Assembly: GCA_016875255.1 (NCBI GenBank)
Contig: VGRU01000081.1
Span: 1 to 13,689 of the forward strand
DNA from: Deltaproteobacteria bacterium
Lineage (GTDB): Bacteria; Desulfobacterota; BSN033; UBA1163
Direction of reading: 5' to 3'
Length of the DNA stretch: 13,689 nucleotides
In this document: positions 1-7,725 of the stretch, piece after piece
How the letters are laid out: each line of letters starts with the position of its first letter
Numbering within the stretch: the stretch's first letter is position 1
The notes under the pieces: generated by a model
The model's database searches: none
What the model saw: only the letters and a program-made list of their open reading frames with translations
Told to the model about the DNA's origin: nothing
Translations under genes and position numbers: made by a program

Positions 1-14
1 AATCATTAGTAAAA

Positions 15-68
15 ACCAAACAGACCAAACAAACCAAATAAACCAGAAAGACTAAAGAAACCAAATCA
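15..68 (+). repeat. 9-bp tandem repeat array, six units
   Basis: Six consecutive 9-bp units fit ACYARANAR (for example ACCAAACAG, ACCAAATAA, ACTAAAGAA). Positions 1, 2, 4, 6 and 8 are almost fixed, and the variation falls at positions 3, 5, 7 and 9. The array probably continues left of the window. The 29 bases at 33-61 recur in the array at 7453-7481. Confidence 0.9.
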
Positions 69-136
69 GACAGGTGCCCTTTAATGGGTGACCCCCTACT
101 TTCTCCCTGTTGAATATTGAGACCTGAGATTAGTGT
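69..136. repeat. dispersed repeat fragments
   Basis: The stretch beginning CAGACAGGTGCCCTTT recurs with small changes near 8773-8800. TGTTGAATATTGAGACCTGA (about 107-126) recurs with one change at 5128-5147. These are dispersed repeat pieces with no coding potential. The minus-strand ORF here has no recognisable family. Confidence 0.6.
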
Positions 137-197
137 TCTTTGCGTTCATAACTTTAGCGGCCTTCGCGGTCACTAACTTTTGCGGTCTTGGCGTTTT
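137..197 (+). repeat. CTTTGCG-type repeat abutting the manC start
   Basis: A chain of imperfect units of the type CTTTGCG, CTTTAGCGG, CCTTCGCGG and TTTTGCGG ends directly at the manC ATG. Similar chains sit directly before the GxxExxY gene (1637-1675) and gmd (2241-2284). No Shine-Dalgarno sequence is visible between this element and the start codon. Confidence 0.7.
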
Positions 198-1619
198 ATG
201 AAAGCTCTTATCCTTGCAGGCGGTTCCGGTACCCGGCTCTGGCCTCTTAGTAGGAGAAACTATCCCAAGCAGTTTCTGAAGCTCAACGGGAATGAGTCTC
301 TCTTGCGGCAGACCGTGAACAGGCTTCTCACGGTCCTCTCTGAAAATGATATCATCGTAATGACAAACAGCGAGTACAAATTCTATGTCAAATCTGACCT
401 CAGACAGATCCATCACATCATCCTCGAGCCTGAAAGCAGAAACACGGCCCCTGCCATCGCCCTCGGCGTAAAATACTGCACAGAAAAGCTTGGCTGCGAT
501 GAAGACGAGGTGCTATTTATCTCTCCCTCAGACCATATCATCCGGCCTGTTGATCGATTCGCCCAATATTTCAGGATGGCAGAAGAGATAGCCAGGAAGG
601 GCTATCTTCTCACCTTCGGCATCAAACCCGATCGGCCTGAGACAGAATATGGATATATAAGAACCAGTCATCAGTCATCAGTGATCAGTCGCCAATCAAA
701 TCAGGGAAACCAGATAAACCAGACGGGCCATACTTATCTTCCTGTCGATAGATTCGTCGAAAAACCCGATGCTCTTACGGCCAAACACTACCTCGAAGAA
801 GGCGGTTACTACTGGAATTCGGGAATGTTTGCGTTCAGTATTGGGACCATTACTGATGAATTGAAAAAATTTGCCCCAAAGATCAGCCAGATGCTCAATA
901 AGAGTTTCGATGAGATGATGGTTCAATTCAATGAGATGCCCGACATCTCTATGGACTATGCCATCATGGAAAAATCGGACAGAGTCGCCCTGCTCCCACT
1001 CGACCTCTACTGGAACGATATTGGGTCATGGGATTCCCTGTGTGACATTTTTTCTTGCGACAAAGACGGGAATGCAACCGTAGGCGACGTCATGACCTTC
1101 GATACGAAAAACTGTCTCATCTTTGGCAACAAAAGGCTTCTATCAACAATCGGACTTGAGGACTGTCTCGTCATCGAAACAGACGATGCCGTTTTGATTG
1201 CGAAAAAGGGCGAGACGGGGAAAGTCAGGGAAGTTGTGAACCGGCTGAAGGAGAGCAAGAGGAAAGAGGCAACGGAGCACGTCACAACATACCGGCCATG
1301 GGGGAGTTACACGATTCTTGAACAGGGTCCGAGGTATAAAATCAAGCGGGTCGTTGTCAACCCGGGAGAAAAACTCAGCCTCCAAACTCACTCACACCGG
1401 TCCGAACATTGGGTGGTGGTAAAGGGTACGGCGAAAGTTTCGATCGGAGGGAAGGAAATCTTTACTCACGAGAACGAATCGGCGTATGTCCCCAAATCGA
1501 CTCTTCACCGGCTTGAAAATGCGGGCAAGCTCCCTCTGGAGATCATCGAAGTCCAAAACGGCGAATACCTGGAAGAAGACGATATTGAAAGGTTTTCTGA
1601 CGTCTATGACCGGTCTTAA
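198..1619 (+). CDS. manC: Bifunctional mannose-1-phosphate guanylyltransferase / mannose-6-phosphate isomerase
   Basis: This cytoplasmic enzyme makes GDP-mannose from mannose-1-phosphate and GTP. Its C-terminal domain interconverts fructose-6-phosphate and mannose-6-phosphate. The N-terminal nucleotidyltransferase domain opens with GGSGTRLWPLSR (residues 8-19) followed by PKQF. It also shows FVEKPD (186-191), NSGMFAF and a WNDIGSWDSL block. The C-terminal type II isomerase cupin carries QTHSHRSEHW (396-405), with the metal-binding histidines. At 473 residues it is near the family's usual length for the two-domain form. The ATG at 198 is chosen because homologues begin at MKALILAGG; a TTG at 180 is also in frame. 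Residues about 157-178 are a repeat-derived insert in the loop before FVEKP, unlike the rest of the protein. The product feeds gmd and fcl downstream. The assignment is secure; isomerase activity is inferred from the motif. Confidence 0.96.
   Translation: MKALILAGGSGTRLWPLSRRNYPKQFLKLNGNESLLRQTVNRLLTVLSENDIIVMTNSEYKFYVKSDLRQIHHIILEPESRNTAPAIALGVKYCTEKLGCDEDEVLFISPSDHIIRPVDRFAQYFRMAEEIARKGYLLTFGIKPDRPETEYGYIRTSHQSSVISRQSNQGNQINQTGHTYLPVDRFVEKPDALTAKHYLEEGGYYWNSGMFAFSIGTITDELKKFAPKISQMLNKSFDEMMVQFNEMPDISMDYAIMEKSDRVALLPLDLYWNDIGSWDSLCDIFSCDKDGNATVGDVMTFDTKNCLIFGNKRLLSTIGLEDCLVIETDDAVLIAKKGETGKVREVVNRLKESKRKEATEHVTTYRPWGSYTILEQGPRYKIKRVVVNPGEKLSLQTHSHRSEHWVVVKGTAKVSIGGKEIFTHENESAYVPKSTLHRLENAGKLPLEIIEVQNGEYLEEDDIERFSDVYDRS
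666..726 (+). repeat. 7-bp plus 9-bp repeat insert inside manC
   Basis: Four 7-bp units (AGTCATC, AGTCATC, AGTGATC, AGTCGCC; 666-693) run into degenerate 9-bp units, including ACCAGATAA and ACCAGACGG (709-726). The reading frame crosses the 9-bp units as CAG-ATA-AAC (Q-I-N), which avoids the TAA present in another frame. Confidence 0.8.
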
Positions 1620-1636
1620 CGTCGGTCCGGTGGATA

Positions 1637-1675
1637 TTTCTTTCGCGACCTTTGCGGAAAACATTCAGCGGTCTC
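1637..1675 (+). repeat. CTTTGCG-type repeat before the GxxExxY gene
   Basis: Contains CTTTCGCGACCTTTGCGG and CAGCGGTCTC and ends at the ATG at 1676. It resembles 137-197 and 2241-2284. No clear ribosome binding site is seen. Confidence 0.65.
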
Positions 1676-2020
1676 ATGCGTGAAAAATTAAATGATCTAA
1701 GCCACCACATCATTGGTATTGCCGTTGATATCCACAAAAAGTTGGGCCCGGGATTCCAGGAGAAGATATACGAAGAGGCACTCTTAAAGGAACTCAAGAA
1801 AGCTGGGATTGAATATGAGAAACAGAAAATCGTGCGTGTTGATTACGAAGGTCAAGGTCTTGGAAACCAGCGTATCGATTTACTTGTAGATGAAGAAATC
1901 ATCCTGGAAATAAAAGCCTGTACCAAAATTATTCGGGTTCACAGGGATCAGGTTATTTCATATTTGAAGACTGCCAATGAAGTACCCCGCAGCAGAGCTG
2001 CGGGGTATCCAATTCCTTAA
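1676..2020 (+). CDS. GxxExxY family protein (PDDEXK_3), C-terminus replaced by repeat
   Basis: The family is named for the motif seen here as G26-F-Q-E29-K-I-Y32. It is placed in the PD-(D/E)xK nuclease-like fold, and D68, E78 and K80 (ILEIKA) match the expected active-site pattern. The cellular function is not established. The ATG at 1676 is preferred over an upstream in-frame TTG because homologues start with a short segment before the helix containing VDIHKKLG. After QVISYLKTANE the normal family ending (a hydrophobic strand, then a short tail) is missing. The frame instead reads through a 25-bp perfect hairpin, giving VPRSRAAGYPIP and a stop. The gene is probably truncated by repeat insertion and may not be functional. 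It lies between manC and gmd with no partner gene. Confidence 0.78.
   Translation: MREKLNDLSHHIIGIAVDIHKKLGPGFQEKIYEEALLKELKKAGIEYEKQKIVRVDYEGQGLGNQRIDLLVDEEIILEIKACTKIIRVHRDQVISYLKTANEVPRSRAAGYPIP
1983..2007. repeat. Perfect hairpin repeat, copy 1
   Basis: TACCCCGCAGC and GCTGCGGGGTA form 11-bp perfect arms around an AGA loop. The hairpin lies inside the 3' end of the GxxExxY reading frame. It is not followed by a T tract, so it is not a typical intrinsic terminator. Copy 2 is at 2129-2149. Confidence 0.9.
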
Positions 2021-2128
2021 AAAAACTTTCCTCCCTCTTGATGGGGGATTAAGGTGGGGGTGGTAAGAAGATCCTATCCCCCCTCACCCTAACCCTCTCC
2101 CCCCCAGGGGAGAGGGAATGCCATTCAT
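2021..2128. repeat. Dispersed C/G-rich repeats with a 10-bp perfect hairpin
   Basis: There is no gene in 2021-2292. A CCTCCCTCTTGATGGGGG-type element (about 2029-2064) is followed by CCCTCACCCTAACCCTC, a string familiar from many bacterial intergenic regions. CCCTCTCCCC (2093-2102) pairs perfectly with GGGGAGAGGG (2107-2116) around a CCCA loop. Confidence 0.75.
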
Positions 2129-2149
2129 CCCCCCAGCAGAGCTGGGGGG
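2129..2149. repeat. Perfect hairpin repeat, copy 2
   Basis: CCCCCCAGC pairs with GCTGGGGGG around the same AGA loop as copy 1. Relative to copy 1 the fifth stem pair is switched from G-C to C-G, a compensated change that preserves the stem. Confidence 0.85.
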
Positions 2150-2228
2150 TATTCTGGCACATTTTTATAAAAGGCTGGGATTAATTTTGAATTTTGGTAG
2201 AAGCAAGCTAGAGATCAAACGTGTTGTC

Positions 2229-2234
2229 TATAAT
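2229..2234 (+). promoter_or_regulatory. Possible -10 box upstream of gmd
   Basis: A perfect TATAAT lies 58 bases before the gmd ATG, but no convincing -35 box is found at 16-18 bases, so this is only a candidate. Confidence 0.3.
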
Positions 2235-2240
2235 TTTTAA

Positions 2241-2284
2241 CTTTGCGCTCTTTGCGGACCTTTTGCGTAGAATTCTTTAGCGGG
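2241..2284 (+). repeat. CTTTGCG-type repeat before gmd
   Basis: Units CTTTGCG, CTTTGCGG, TTTTGCG and CTTTAGCGG run up to GGAAAACAG and the gmd ATG. This is the third element of this type placed directly before a start codon. Confidence 0.7.
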
Positions 2285-2292
2285 GAAAACAG

Positions 2293-3474
2293 ATGAAAAA
2301 AGCTTTAATCACCGGCATCACCGGGCAAGACGGTAGTTACCTCGCTGAGTTTCTTTTAGGTAAGGGCTACGAGGTCCATGGCCTCATCCGAAGGTCAAGC
2401 ACCTTTAACACCGATCGAATTGACCATATCTACATTGACCCCCATGATCCGAAGAGCAAACTCTTTCTCCATTATGGTGACATTACTGATTCAGGTCAGT
2501 TGACCAATCTCATCTACAACATTCAACCCAACGAGATCTATCACCTTGCGGCACAGAGTCATGTTCGAGTCAGTTTCGATATGCCAGAATTCACAGGGGA
2601 TGTAACGGCCATTGGGACTACCCGGCTATTGGAGGCTATCAGAAGGAGTGGGATAAAGACTCGTTTTTATCAAGCCTCCTCAAGCGAGATGTTTGGGGTT
2701 TCCCCACCTCCTCAGAATGAGGTAACCCCTTTCAAGCCGCGAAGCCCTTACGCCGCTGCAAAAGTATATGCCTATTGGATGGCCAAAAATTATCGAGAAG
2801 GTTATAGGATGTTCACCTGTAACGGGATCCTCTTTAACCACGAGTCCCCCCGAAGGGGAGAAACCTTTGTCACACGCAAGGTTACGCGTGCCCTTGCTCG
2901 AATGAGATACGGATTGGAGGAAAAACTCTATCTGGGCAATCTTGAGGCAAGAAGGGACTGGGGGTATGCTCCAGACTTTGTAGAAGCCATGTGGCTCATG
3001 CTCCAGCAGGATCAGCCTGACGATTATGTCATTGCAACCGGCGAAACCCACTCGGTCAGGGAATTTGTCAATCTTGCGTTTGCTCATGCCGGCATCGAAT
3101 TAGAATGGAAGGGCAACGGTGCTGCTGAAAAAGGAGTCATTGCTTCCATTGACACTAAGCACTATAAACTAAGCACTAAGCAGGATGACGGAGGTCAGGG
3201 GTGCATAGTTCCTAGTGCATACTCCATAGTGAGTCGCCAGCTAAAGCCTGGCGATGCTCTAATTGAAATCGATCCCCGCTACTTCCGTCCCACCGAGGTG
3301 GAATACCTCCTGGGCGATTACAGCAAGGCCAGACAAAGACTTGGCTGGGAACCTAAGGTAAAATTTAACGATTTAGTGAAAATGATGGTTGACGCTGACA
3401 TAAAGAACCTCGAAGAGATGAAACAGTGCCAGGATGTGATACGGAAGCTTTCAAATAATAGAAAATCAGATTAA
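2293..3474 (+). CDS. gmd: GDP-mannose 4,6-dehydratase
   Basis: This NADP-dependent short-chain dehydrogenase-like enzyme converts GDP-mannose to GDP-4-keto-6-deoxymannose, the first step to GDP-L-fucose. The Rossmann motif is [11 protein letters not shown] (residues 7-17), followed by [12 protein letters not shown], typical of Gmd. Active-site residues are visible as SSSE (129-132), Y153 and K157 (PYAAAK). [33 protein letters not shown] and [11 protein letters not shown] are also diagnostic. At 393 residues it is longer than usual. The surplus is residues about 288-316, between IASID and LKPGD, where homologues have only about ten residues. This insert is encoded by repeat-like DNA. The start has only a weak GGGG upstream. 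It lies between manC and fcl, the neighbouring steps of the pathway. Confidence 0.96.
   Translation: MKKALITGITGQDGSYLAEFLLGKGYEVHGLIRRSSTFNTDRIDHIYIDPHDPKSKLFLHYGDITDSGQLTNLIYNIQPNEIYHLAAQSHVRVSFDMPEFTGDVTAIGTTRLLEAIRRSGIKTRFYQASSSEMFGVSPPPQNEVTPFKPRSPYAAAKVYAYWMAKNYREGYRMFTCNGILFNHESPRRGETFVTRKVTRALARMRYGLEEKLYLGNLEARRDWGYAPDFVEAMWLMLQQDQPDDYVIATGETHSVREFVNLAFAHAGIELEWKGNGAAEKGVIASIDTKHYKLSTKQDDGGQGCIVPSAYSIVSRQLKPGDALIEIDPRYFRPTEVEYLLGDYSKARQRLGWEPKVKFNDLVKMMVDADIKNLEEMKQCQDVIRKLSNNRKSD
3154..3238 (+). repeat. Dispersed-repeat insert inside gmd
   Basis: ACTAAGCACTATAAACTAAG and CACTAAGCA form an imperfect short tandem repeat, followed by GTGCATAGTT, TAGTGCATAC and ATAGTGAGT strings. The stretch translates without a stop and has no counterpart in the conserved Gmd fold. 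Like the manC insert it ends with AGTCGCC. Confidence 0.65.
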
Positions 3475-3588
3475 GGTTTAGGTTAAGGATAAGAGAAAAG
3501 TGTGGGGACTCAAATATCTATCTGATGTTGACATCTTTATAGTTATTGCCATGGATAATATTCGAATTATTCCATTAGGAGATAAAAG

Positions 3589-4934
<1,346 letters not shown>

Positions 4935-4948
4935 ATTTATCCCGCCTG

Positions 4949-5099
4949 CCCTGTGGAATATTGATTGATTATCGGGGTATGTAAGGGTTACATCCTCGCA
5001 GGCAATCCGTATGCCTTGTAAGGTAATCCTGAAAAACTAATTCCACGGGGCCTGCCCCGTAGCAATGCGTACGGGGTGACATGAGAAACCCATGTCACC
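4949..5099. repeat. Expanded CCCTGTGGAA hairpin element and adjacent hairpins
   Basis: CCCTGTGGAAT (4949-4959) pairs with ATTCCACGGGG (5040-5050). The same arms form the compact hairpins at 7541-7571 and 8556-8586, but here about 80 bases of unrelated sequence fill the loop. ACGGGGC/GCCCCGT (5045-5060) and GGTGACATG/CATGTCACC (5075-5083 with 5091-5099) are further perfect stems. The gap 4881-5363 holds no gene. Confidence 0.7.
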
Positions 5100-5137
5100 G
5101 GGACCAAACACACCAGAAAATGGTGCTGTTGAATGTT

Positions 5138-5167
5138 GAGACCTGACCCCCTGAGACCTGACCCCCT
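5138..5167 (+). repeat. 15-bp direct tandem repeat
   Basis: GAGACCTGACCCCCT occurs twice in succession, preceded by TGTTGAATGTT as near position 107. It is a dispersed repeat fragment. Confidence 0.8.
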
Positions 5168-5304
5168 GCTTTCTGCTGCTTTCTTTATCAGTTTCTGTCT
5201 TTCAGGGTTTAACTGTAGCTCTGAGGTTCAGAGGTTCTTACATCTGAGATTTAACTCGTCCCTTCGGGCTTTCCCGTTAGAAAGTTGAAACCTTTCTATT
5301 AGGG

Positions 5305-5333
5305 TTTACTTTTCAGCCCGCTAATTGTAGAAT
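5305..5333 (+). promoter_or_regulatory. Sigma70-like promoter for the first intact DUF433/DUF5615 pair
   Basis: TTTACT (5305-5310), a 17-base spacer and TAGAAT (5328-5333) lie about 30 bases before the start codon. A stem of TAGAAAG (5278-5284) with CTTTCTA (5292-5298) lies just upstream and could be an operator or part of a repeat. Confidence 0.6.
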
Positions 5334-5363
5334 AGGGTTAAAGGCCTCGTTTAGGAGAGATCT

Positions 5364-5723
5364 ATGGAATTGGAAAAGTATTTCGAATTCGTTGATAACC
5401 AGGCCATCCGCATTGCAGGTACAAGAATTGGCATTGAGGCCATTTTACGCGATTACCAACAGGGTGCAGGTCCCGAAGAGATTGTGCTCCGTTATCCAAC
5501 CCTTTCCTTGGAGCAGGTTCATGCCACAATTACCTACTATCTTGCCAATCAGGAAAAAGTAGAGTCCTATCTTGAACAAGTTACCCGCCGCCAGGAAGAA
5601 GCTTGGCAAGAGCAGCAGCAACATCCCTCGAAGTTTGTGCAGGAGCTTCGCGAGCGTCTGGATAAGCAGCGGCAGAAATTGCTTCGCAGAAGCACTGAAA
5701 TGACTTCCTCGGTGAGGGGATGA
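5364..5723 (+). CDS. DUF433 family antitoxin-like protein, long form
   Basis: The first 75 residues match DUF433: FEFVDNQAIRIAGTRIGIEA, then DYQQGAGPEEIVLRYPTLSLEQVHATITYYL, a small helix-turn-helix-like domain thought to bind DNA. The C-terminal 45 residues are charged and probably helical (RRQEEAWQEQQQ, LRERLDKQRQKLLRR) and extend beyond the short DUF433 proteins. AGGAG at 5353-5357 supports the ATG at 5364, and a promoter lies at 5305-5333. The stop overlaps the ATG of the next gene by four bases (ATGA), so the two are probably translationally coupled. By analogy with other DUF433/DUF5615 pairs it should neutralise the downstream PIN-like protein and repress the operon, but this is inferred from family pairing. 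Confidence 0.88.
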   Translation: MELEKYFEFVDNQAIRIAGTRIGIEAILRDYQQGAGPEEIVLRYPTLSLEQVHATITYYLANQEKVESYLEQVTRRQEEAWQEQQQHPSKFVQELRERLDKQRQKLLRRSTEMTSSVRG

Positions 5724-6082
5724 AGCCGCGCTTTCTGCTCGATGAGCACATAAATCGTGCCATTCAACGACAATTACGTAGACACGATTCAACAATTGAG
5801 GTTTTGGCCATTGGAGATATGGGAGCTCCTGAAGCAGGAACACTGGACCCTCCCCTGTTGGATTGGATCGAAAAAAATGGTTATATCCTTGTAACAGAAA
5901 ATCGGAACACTATGCCGAAGCATTTAGCGGATCACTTTGTTGCTGGCAAACATATTCCCGGTCTATTTTGCGTCCGGCCTGGCGTTGGCATTGGGCGCAT
6001 CGTAGAGGAACTTTATTTGATCTGGATGGTCTCCACGGCGGATGACTTTAAAGACCGCACACTATTCATCCCACTCGATTGA
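5720..6082 (+). CDS. DUF5615 PIN-like protein, putative toxin
   Basis: This is a 120-residue protein of the DUF5615 family, whose PIN-like fold suggests an RNase toxin. The N-terminal acidic motif is FLLDEHI (D8, E9). The second signature strand reads ILVTENRNTMPKHLADHFVAGKH, where N61 and N63 occupy places that are aspartate in many relatives (D-R-D type). This suggests either a subfamily variant or reduced catalytic ability. The C-terminus (IGRIVEELYLIWMV, then DRTLFIPL) fits the longer branch of the family. It overlaps the upstream DUF433 gene by four bases and has no promoter of its own. RNase activity is inferred from the fold only. Confidence 0.86.
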   Translation: MKPRFLLDEHINRAIQRQLRRHDSTIEVLAIGDMGAPEAGTLDPPLLDWIEKNGYILVTENRNTMPKHLADHFVAGKHIPGLFCVRPGVGIGRIVEELYLIWMVSTADDFKDRTLFIPLD

Positions 6083-6301
6083 TGAGTTCCTTGTCAAGTC
6101 ATAAACTTATAACCTTTTTCGGCCCTTGCTGTTTTCCTTTTAAACTTGGCGGGCTTGTTGACCTTTCATCCTCCACCCAGAACCGCAAACGAGCTAAACC
6201 AGACAAACCAGGTCAACCAGAAACCGAGTTACCGTCGCCTGATCCCACAGGCCTCATTTGAAGAGAAAAAGAATTGGATCGAAATTCAAGGCGAAGCCTA
6301 A
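6083..6301 (+). repeat. Non-coding stretch with a degenerate 9-bp array (6180-6224)
   Basis: Five imperfect units, including ACGAGCTAA and ACCAGACAA, lie at 6180-6224. The rest (6083-6179 and 6225-6301) shows no gene. The 60-codon ORF here is made largely of repeat and has no family features. Confidence 0.6.
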
Positions 6302-6384
6302 CTTCCATCCCGAGCTTGTCGAGGGATCATTTCCAGTCGTTTTAATCGACTCACTTCCATTCACGCAGTGAATAATGTTTCCAA
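6302..6384. repeat. Composite hairpin module, copy 1
   Basis: An ATCCCGAGC...GTCGAGGGAT inverted repeat is followed by AGTCG/CGACT, then CTTCC and ATTCAC/GTGAAT (loop GCA), ending ATGTTTCC. The same order is seen at 7581-7660. The GAGCTTGTCGAGGGATCA string belongs to a widespread bacterial dispersed repeat type. Confidence 0.75.
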
Positions 6385-6424
6385 ACAACCCAGATACATG
6401 CTCCATGCCCCATGCTCCTTTTCG

Positions 6425-6494
6425 ACGAGATAAACCAGATAGACGAGATCAACGAGATTGACGAAATCGAAATTGCAACCTTGCAAGCCTGACC
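6425..6494 (+). repeat. 9-bp array (6425-6469) and TTGCAA element
   Basis: Five units of the ACGAGAT(N) type are followed by ATTGCAACCTTGCAAGCC and TGACCC. The TTGCAA-CC-TTGCAA element with its flank recurs at about 12099-12123. From there to about 6600 only low-complexity sequence is seen. Confidence 0.75.
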
Positions 6495-6606
6495 CTGAGC
6501 TTTTTCATTGAGCTTTTTTCAAACAGACCAGAATACAATGAAAAGTGATCATTTTTAACGGTGTCCCCCCTCCTGAGTGACCTCGGATATTACCTGGGGG
6601 GTGGAC

Positions 6607-6635
6607 TCGAAATTGAATAAAGAAAATGATATAAT
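6607..6635 (+). promoter_or_regulatory. Sigma70-like promoter for the UPF0175/DUF3368 pair
   Basis: TCGAAA (6607-6612), 17 bases and a perfect TATAAT (6630-6635) precede the AGAGGTGA ribosome binding site at 6655-6662. Because the promoter lies inside the longest possible ORF (from 6577), it argues for the later GTG start. Confidence 0.65.
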
Positions 6636-6666
6636 AAACGTCAATTTAGAGAAAAGAGGTGATTCT

Positions 6667-6888
6667 GTGGGAATATCTGTTAATCTTCCAGAAATGAATA
6701 TAAAAGAGGATGAGGTAAAATTGCTTCTGGCGATGAAGCTTCTTGAGGAGGGTATCGTCTCTCTTGGGAAAGCCGCTGAAATAGCAGGTTATTCGGAGAA
6801 AGCCTTCGTTGAGATTCTTTTCCACAAAGGTATTCCGCCTATAAAATATTCAAAGCTTGACCTTGAAAAAGAACTCCAAGATGCCTGA
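6667..6888 (+). CDS. UPF0175 family antitoxin
   Basis: This is a small DNA-binding antitoxin-like protein. From the GTG at 6667 it is 73 residues: an N-terminal strand (GISVNLPEM), an acidic helix, then the UPF0175 signature LLEEGIVSLGKAAEIAGYSE (residues 25-44), a helix-turn-helix-like segment, and a tail. The GTG is preferred because AGAGGTGA lies at the right spacing and the promoter TATAAT lies between this start and the more distant GTG at 6577. The residues before 6667 also match nothing in the family. Its end overlaps the DUF3368 gene by eight bases. UPF0175 with DUF3368 is a known TA arrangement in bacteria and archaea. Confidence 0.88.
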   Translation: MGISVNLPEMNIKEDEVKLLLAMKLLEEGIVSLGKAAEIAGYSEKAFVEILFHKGIPPIKYSKLDLEKELQDA

Positions 6889-7339
6889 GCCAACCGTTAT
6901 TGATACGTCTTCACTGATTGCCTTGGAGAAGATCAATCTTTTACAGATTCTTTGTAAAATTTACAAAGAAGTTGTCATACCCGAGTCTGTTATCAAAGAA
7001 TTTGGAAACCTATCCCTACCCTGCCTTTCGATAAGAAAGGTTGAGAGCAACCTCCTGAAACTTCTCATAACAGATTTGAATTTAGGGAAAGGCGAAGCTG
7101 AGGCCATCGCATTGGCTAGCCAGAAAGGCTTGAAAGTAATTATCGATGATTCAAAGGCGCGTAAAGTGGCGGAAAATATGGGATTGAAACTAACGGGTAC
7201 CATTGGTGTTCTGCTGAGGGCAGAGAGGTTAGGACTCATAGATAGTGCTCAAGAAAAAGTCAAAGAGCTCAGAGAAAAAGGGTTCTATGTTTCTGAAGAA
7301 TTATTAGAAGATTTATCCAGATTCGAGCAAACGAAATAA
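6881..7339 (+). CDS. DUF3368 PIN-domain protein, putative toxin
   Basis: This 152-residue PIN-domain protein is expected to act as a metal-dependent RNase held in check by the upstream UPF0175 protein. The acidic residues are visible: D8 in VIDTSSLIAL, E72 or E74 in GKGEAEAIALA, and D89-D90 in VIIDDSKARKVA. The segment GLKLTGTIGVLLRAERLGLI is the DUF3368 hallmark. The ATG at 6881 is chosen over the upstream TTG because homologues start just before the first strand. The final codons ACG-AAA-TAA are also the first unit of a 9-bp array, so the last two residues (T-K) may be repeat-derived. Target RNA is unknown. Confidence 0.88.
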   Translation: MPEPTVIDTSSLIALEKINLLQILCKIYKEVVIPESVIKEFGNLSLPCLSIRKVESNLLKLLITDLNLGKGEAEAIALASQKGLKVIIDDSKARKVAENMGLKLTGTIGVLLRAERLGLIDSAQEKVKELREKGFYVSEELLEDLSRFEQTK

Positions 7340-7384
7340 ACCCGAAAAACCAGACAGACGAGACAGACCAGAAAAACCAAACAG
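7331..7384 (+). repeat. 9-bp repeat array beginning in the DUF3368 stop codon
   Basis: Six in-phase units run from ACGAAATAA (the TAA is the stop) to ACCAAACAG, followed by ATTCC. Confidence 0.9.
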
Positions 7385-7446
7385 ATTCCAATCGAAGCCT
7401 CCTTAGCGAAGGCGGCCCTTCCATTCCCGAAGTGAATAATGTTTCC
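7385..7446. repeat. Composite hairpin module, copy 2
   Basis: A CCTCCTT-AGCG-AAGGCGG stem (one mismatch) is followed by CCCTTCCATTCCCGAAGTGAAT and ATGTTTCCAGA, leading directly into a 9-bp array. Confidence 0.75.
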
Positions 7447-7524
7447 AGATAAACCAAATAAACCAGAAAGACTAAAGAAACGAGAGAAACTAGAGAAACT
7501 AAAAAGACCAGACAAACCAAAAAT
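7444..7524 (+). repeat. 9-bp repeat array, nine units
   Basis: Units run from TCCAGATAA to ACCAAAAAT without a break in phase. Bases 7480-7517 are identical to 9664-9701 over 38 bases, and 7453-7481 are identical to 33-61. Confidence 0.92.
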
Positions 7525-7529
7525 ATTCC

Positions 7530-7577
7530 ATTGCGCCCCGCCCTGTGGAAAGTATGTACTATTCCACGGGGAGCAAT
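7530..7577. repeat. ATTGC/CCCTGTGGAA hairpin element, copy A
   Basis: CCCTGTGGAA (7541-7550) pairs with TTCCACGGGG (7562-7571) with one G-T wobble. The flanking ATTGC and GCAAT pair outside it. ATTGCGCCCCG could alternatively pair with CGGGGAGCAAT, so two exclusive foldings are possible. Confidence 0.8.
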
Positions 7578-7580
7578 AAC

Positions 7581-7660
7581 ATCCATCCCGAGCCTGTCGA
7601 GGGATCATTTCCAGTCGTTTTATCGACTCCCTTCCATTCACGAAGTGAATAAATGTCTCC
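7581..7660. repeat. Composite hairpin module, copy 3
   Basis: It has the same order as copy 1: ATCCCGAGCC...GAGGGATCA, AGTCG...CGACT, CCCTTCC, ATTCAC-GAA-GTGAAT and TCTCCAGA. Confidence 0.8.
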
Positions 7661-7693
7661 AGATAAAATAAATAGACCAGGGTAACGAGACAG
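7658..7693 (+). repeat. 9-bp repeat array, four units
   Basis: TCCAGATAA, AATAAATAG, ACCAGGGTA and ACGAGACAG follow the hairpin module in phase. Confidence 0.75.
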
Positions 7694-7725
7694 TCCAATT
7701 GCTTATGGCAGACCCCAGATTTGTC

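Noticed and set aside
1983..2149. Rho-independent terminators at the strong hairpins
   Set aside because: None of the stems is followed by a run of T, and related copies occur in other contexts, so they are better explained as repeat elements.
5278..5298. Operator for the DUF433 antitoxin at the TAGAAAG/CTTTCTA stem
   Set aside because: The position is plausible but no second copy is seen before the other DUF433 genes, so an operator cannot be supported.
6079..6261. 60-codon ORF after the first DUF5615 gene, and the similar ORF at 8546-8734
   Set aside because: Both are made of hairpin and 9-bp repeat sequence read in an open phase; no protein family features.
6577..6666. Longer N-terminus for the UPF0175 protein
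   Set aside because: The added 30 residues match nothing in the family and the segment contains the TATAAT promoter and the ribosome binding site for the GTG at 6667.
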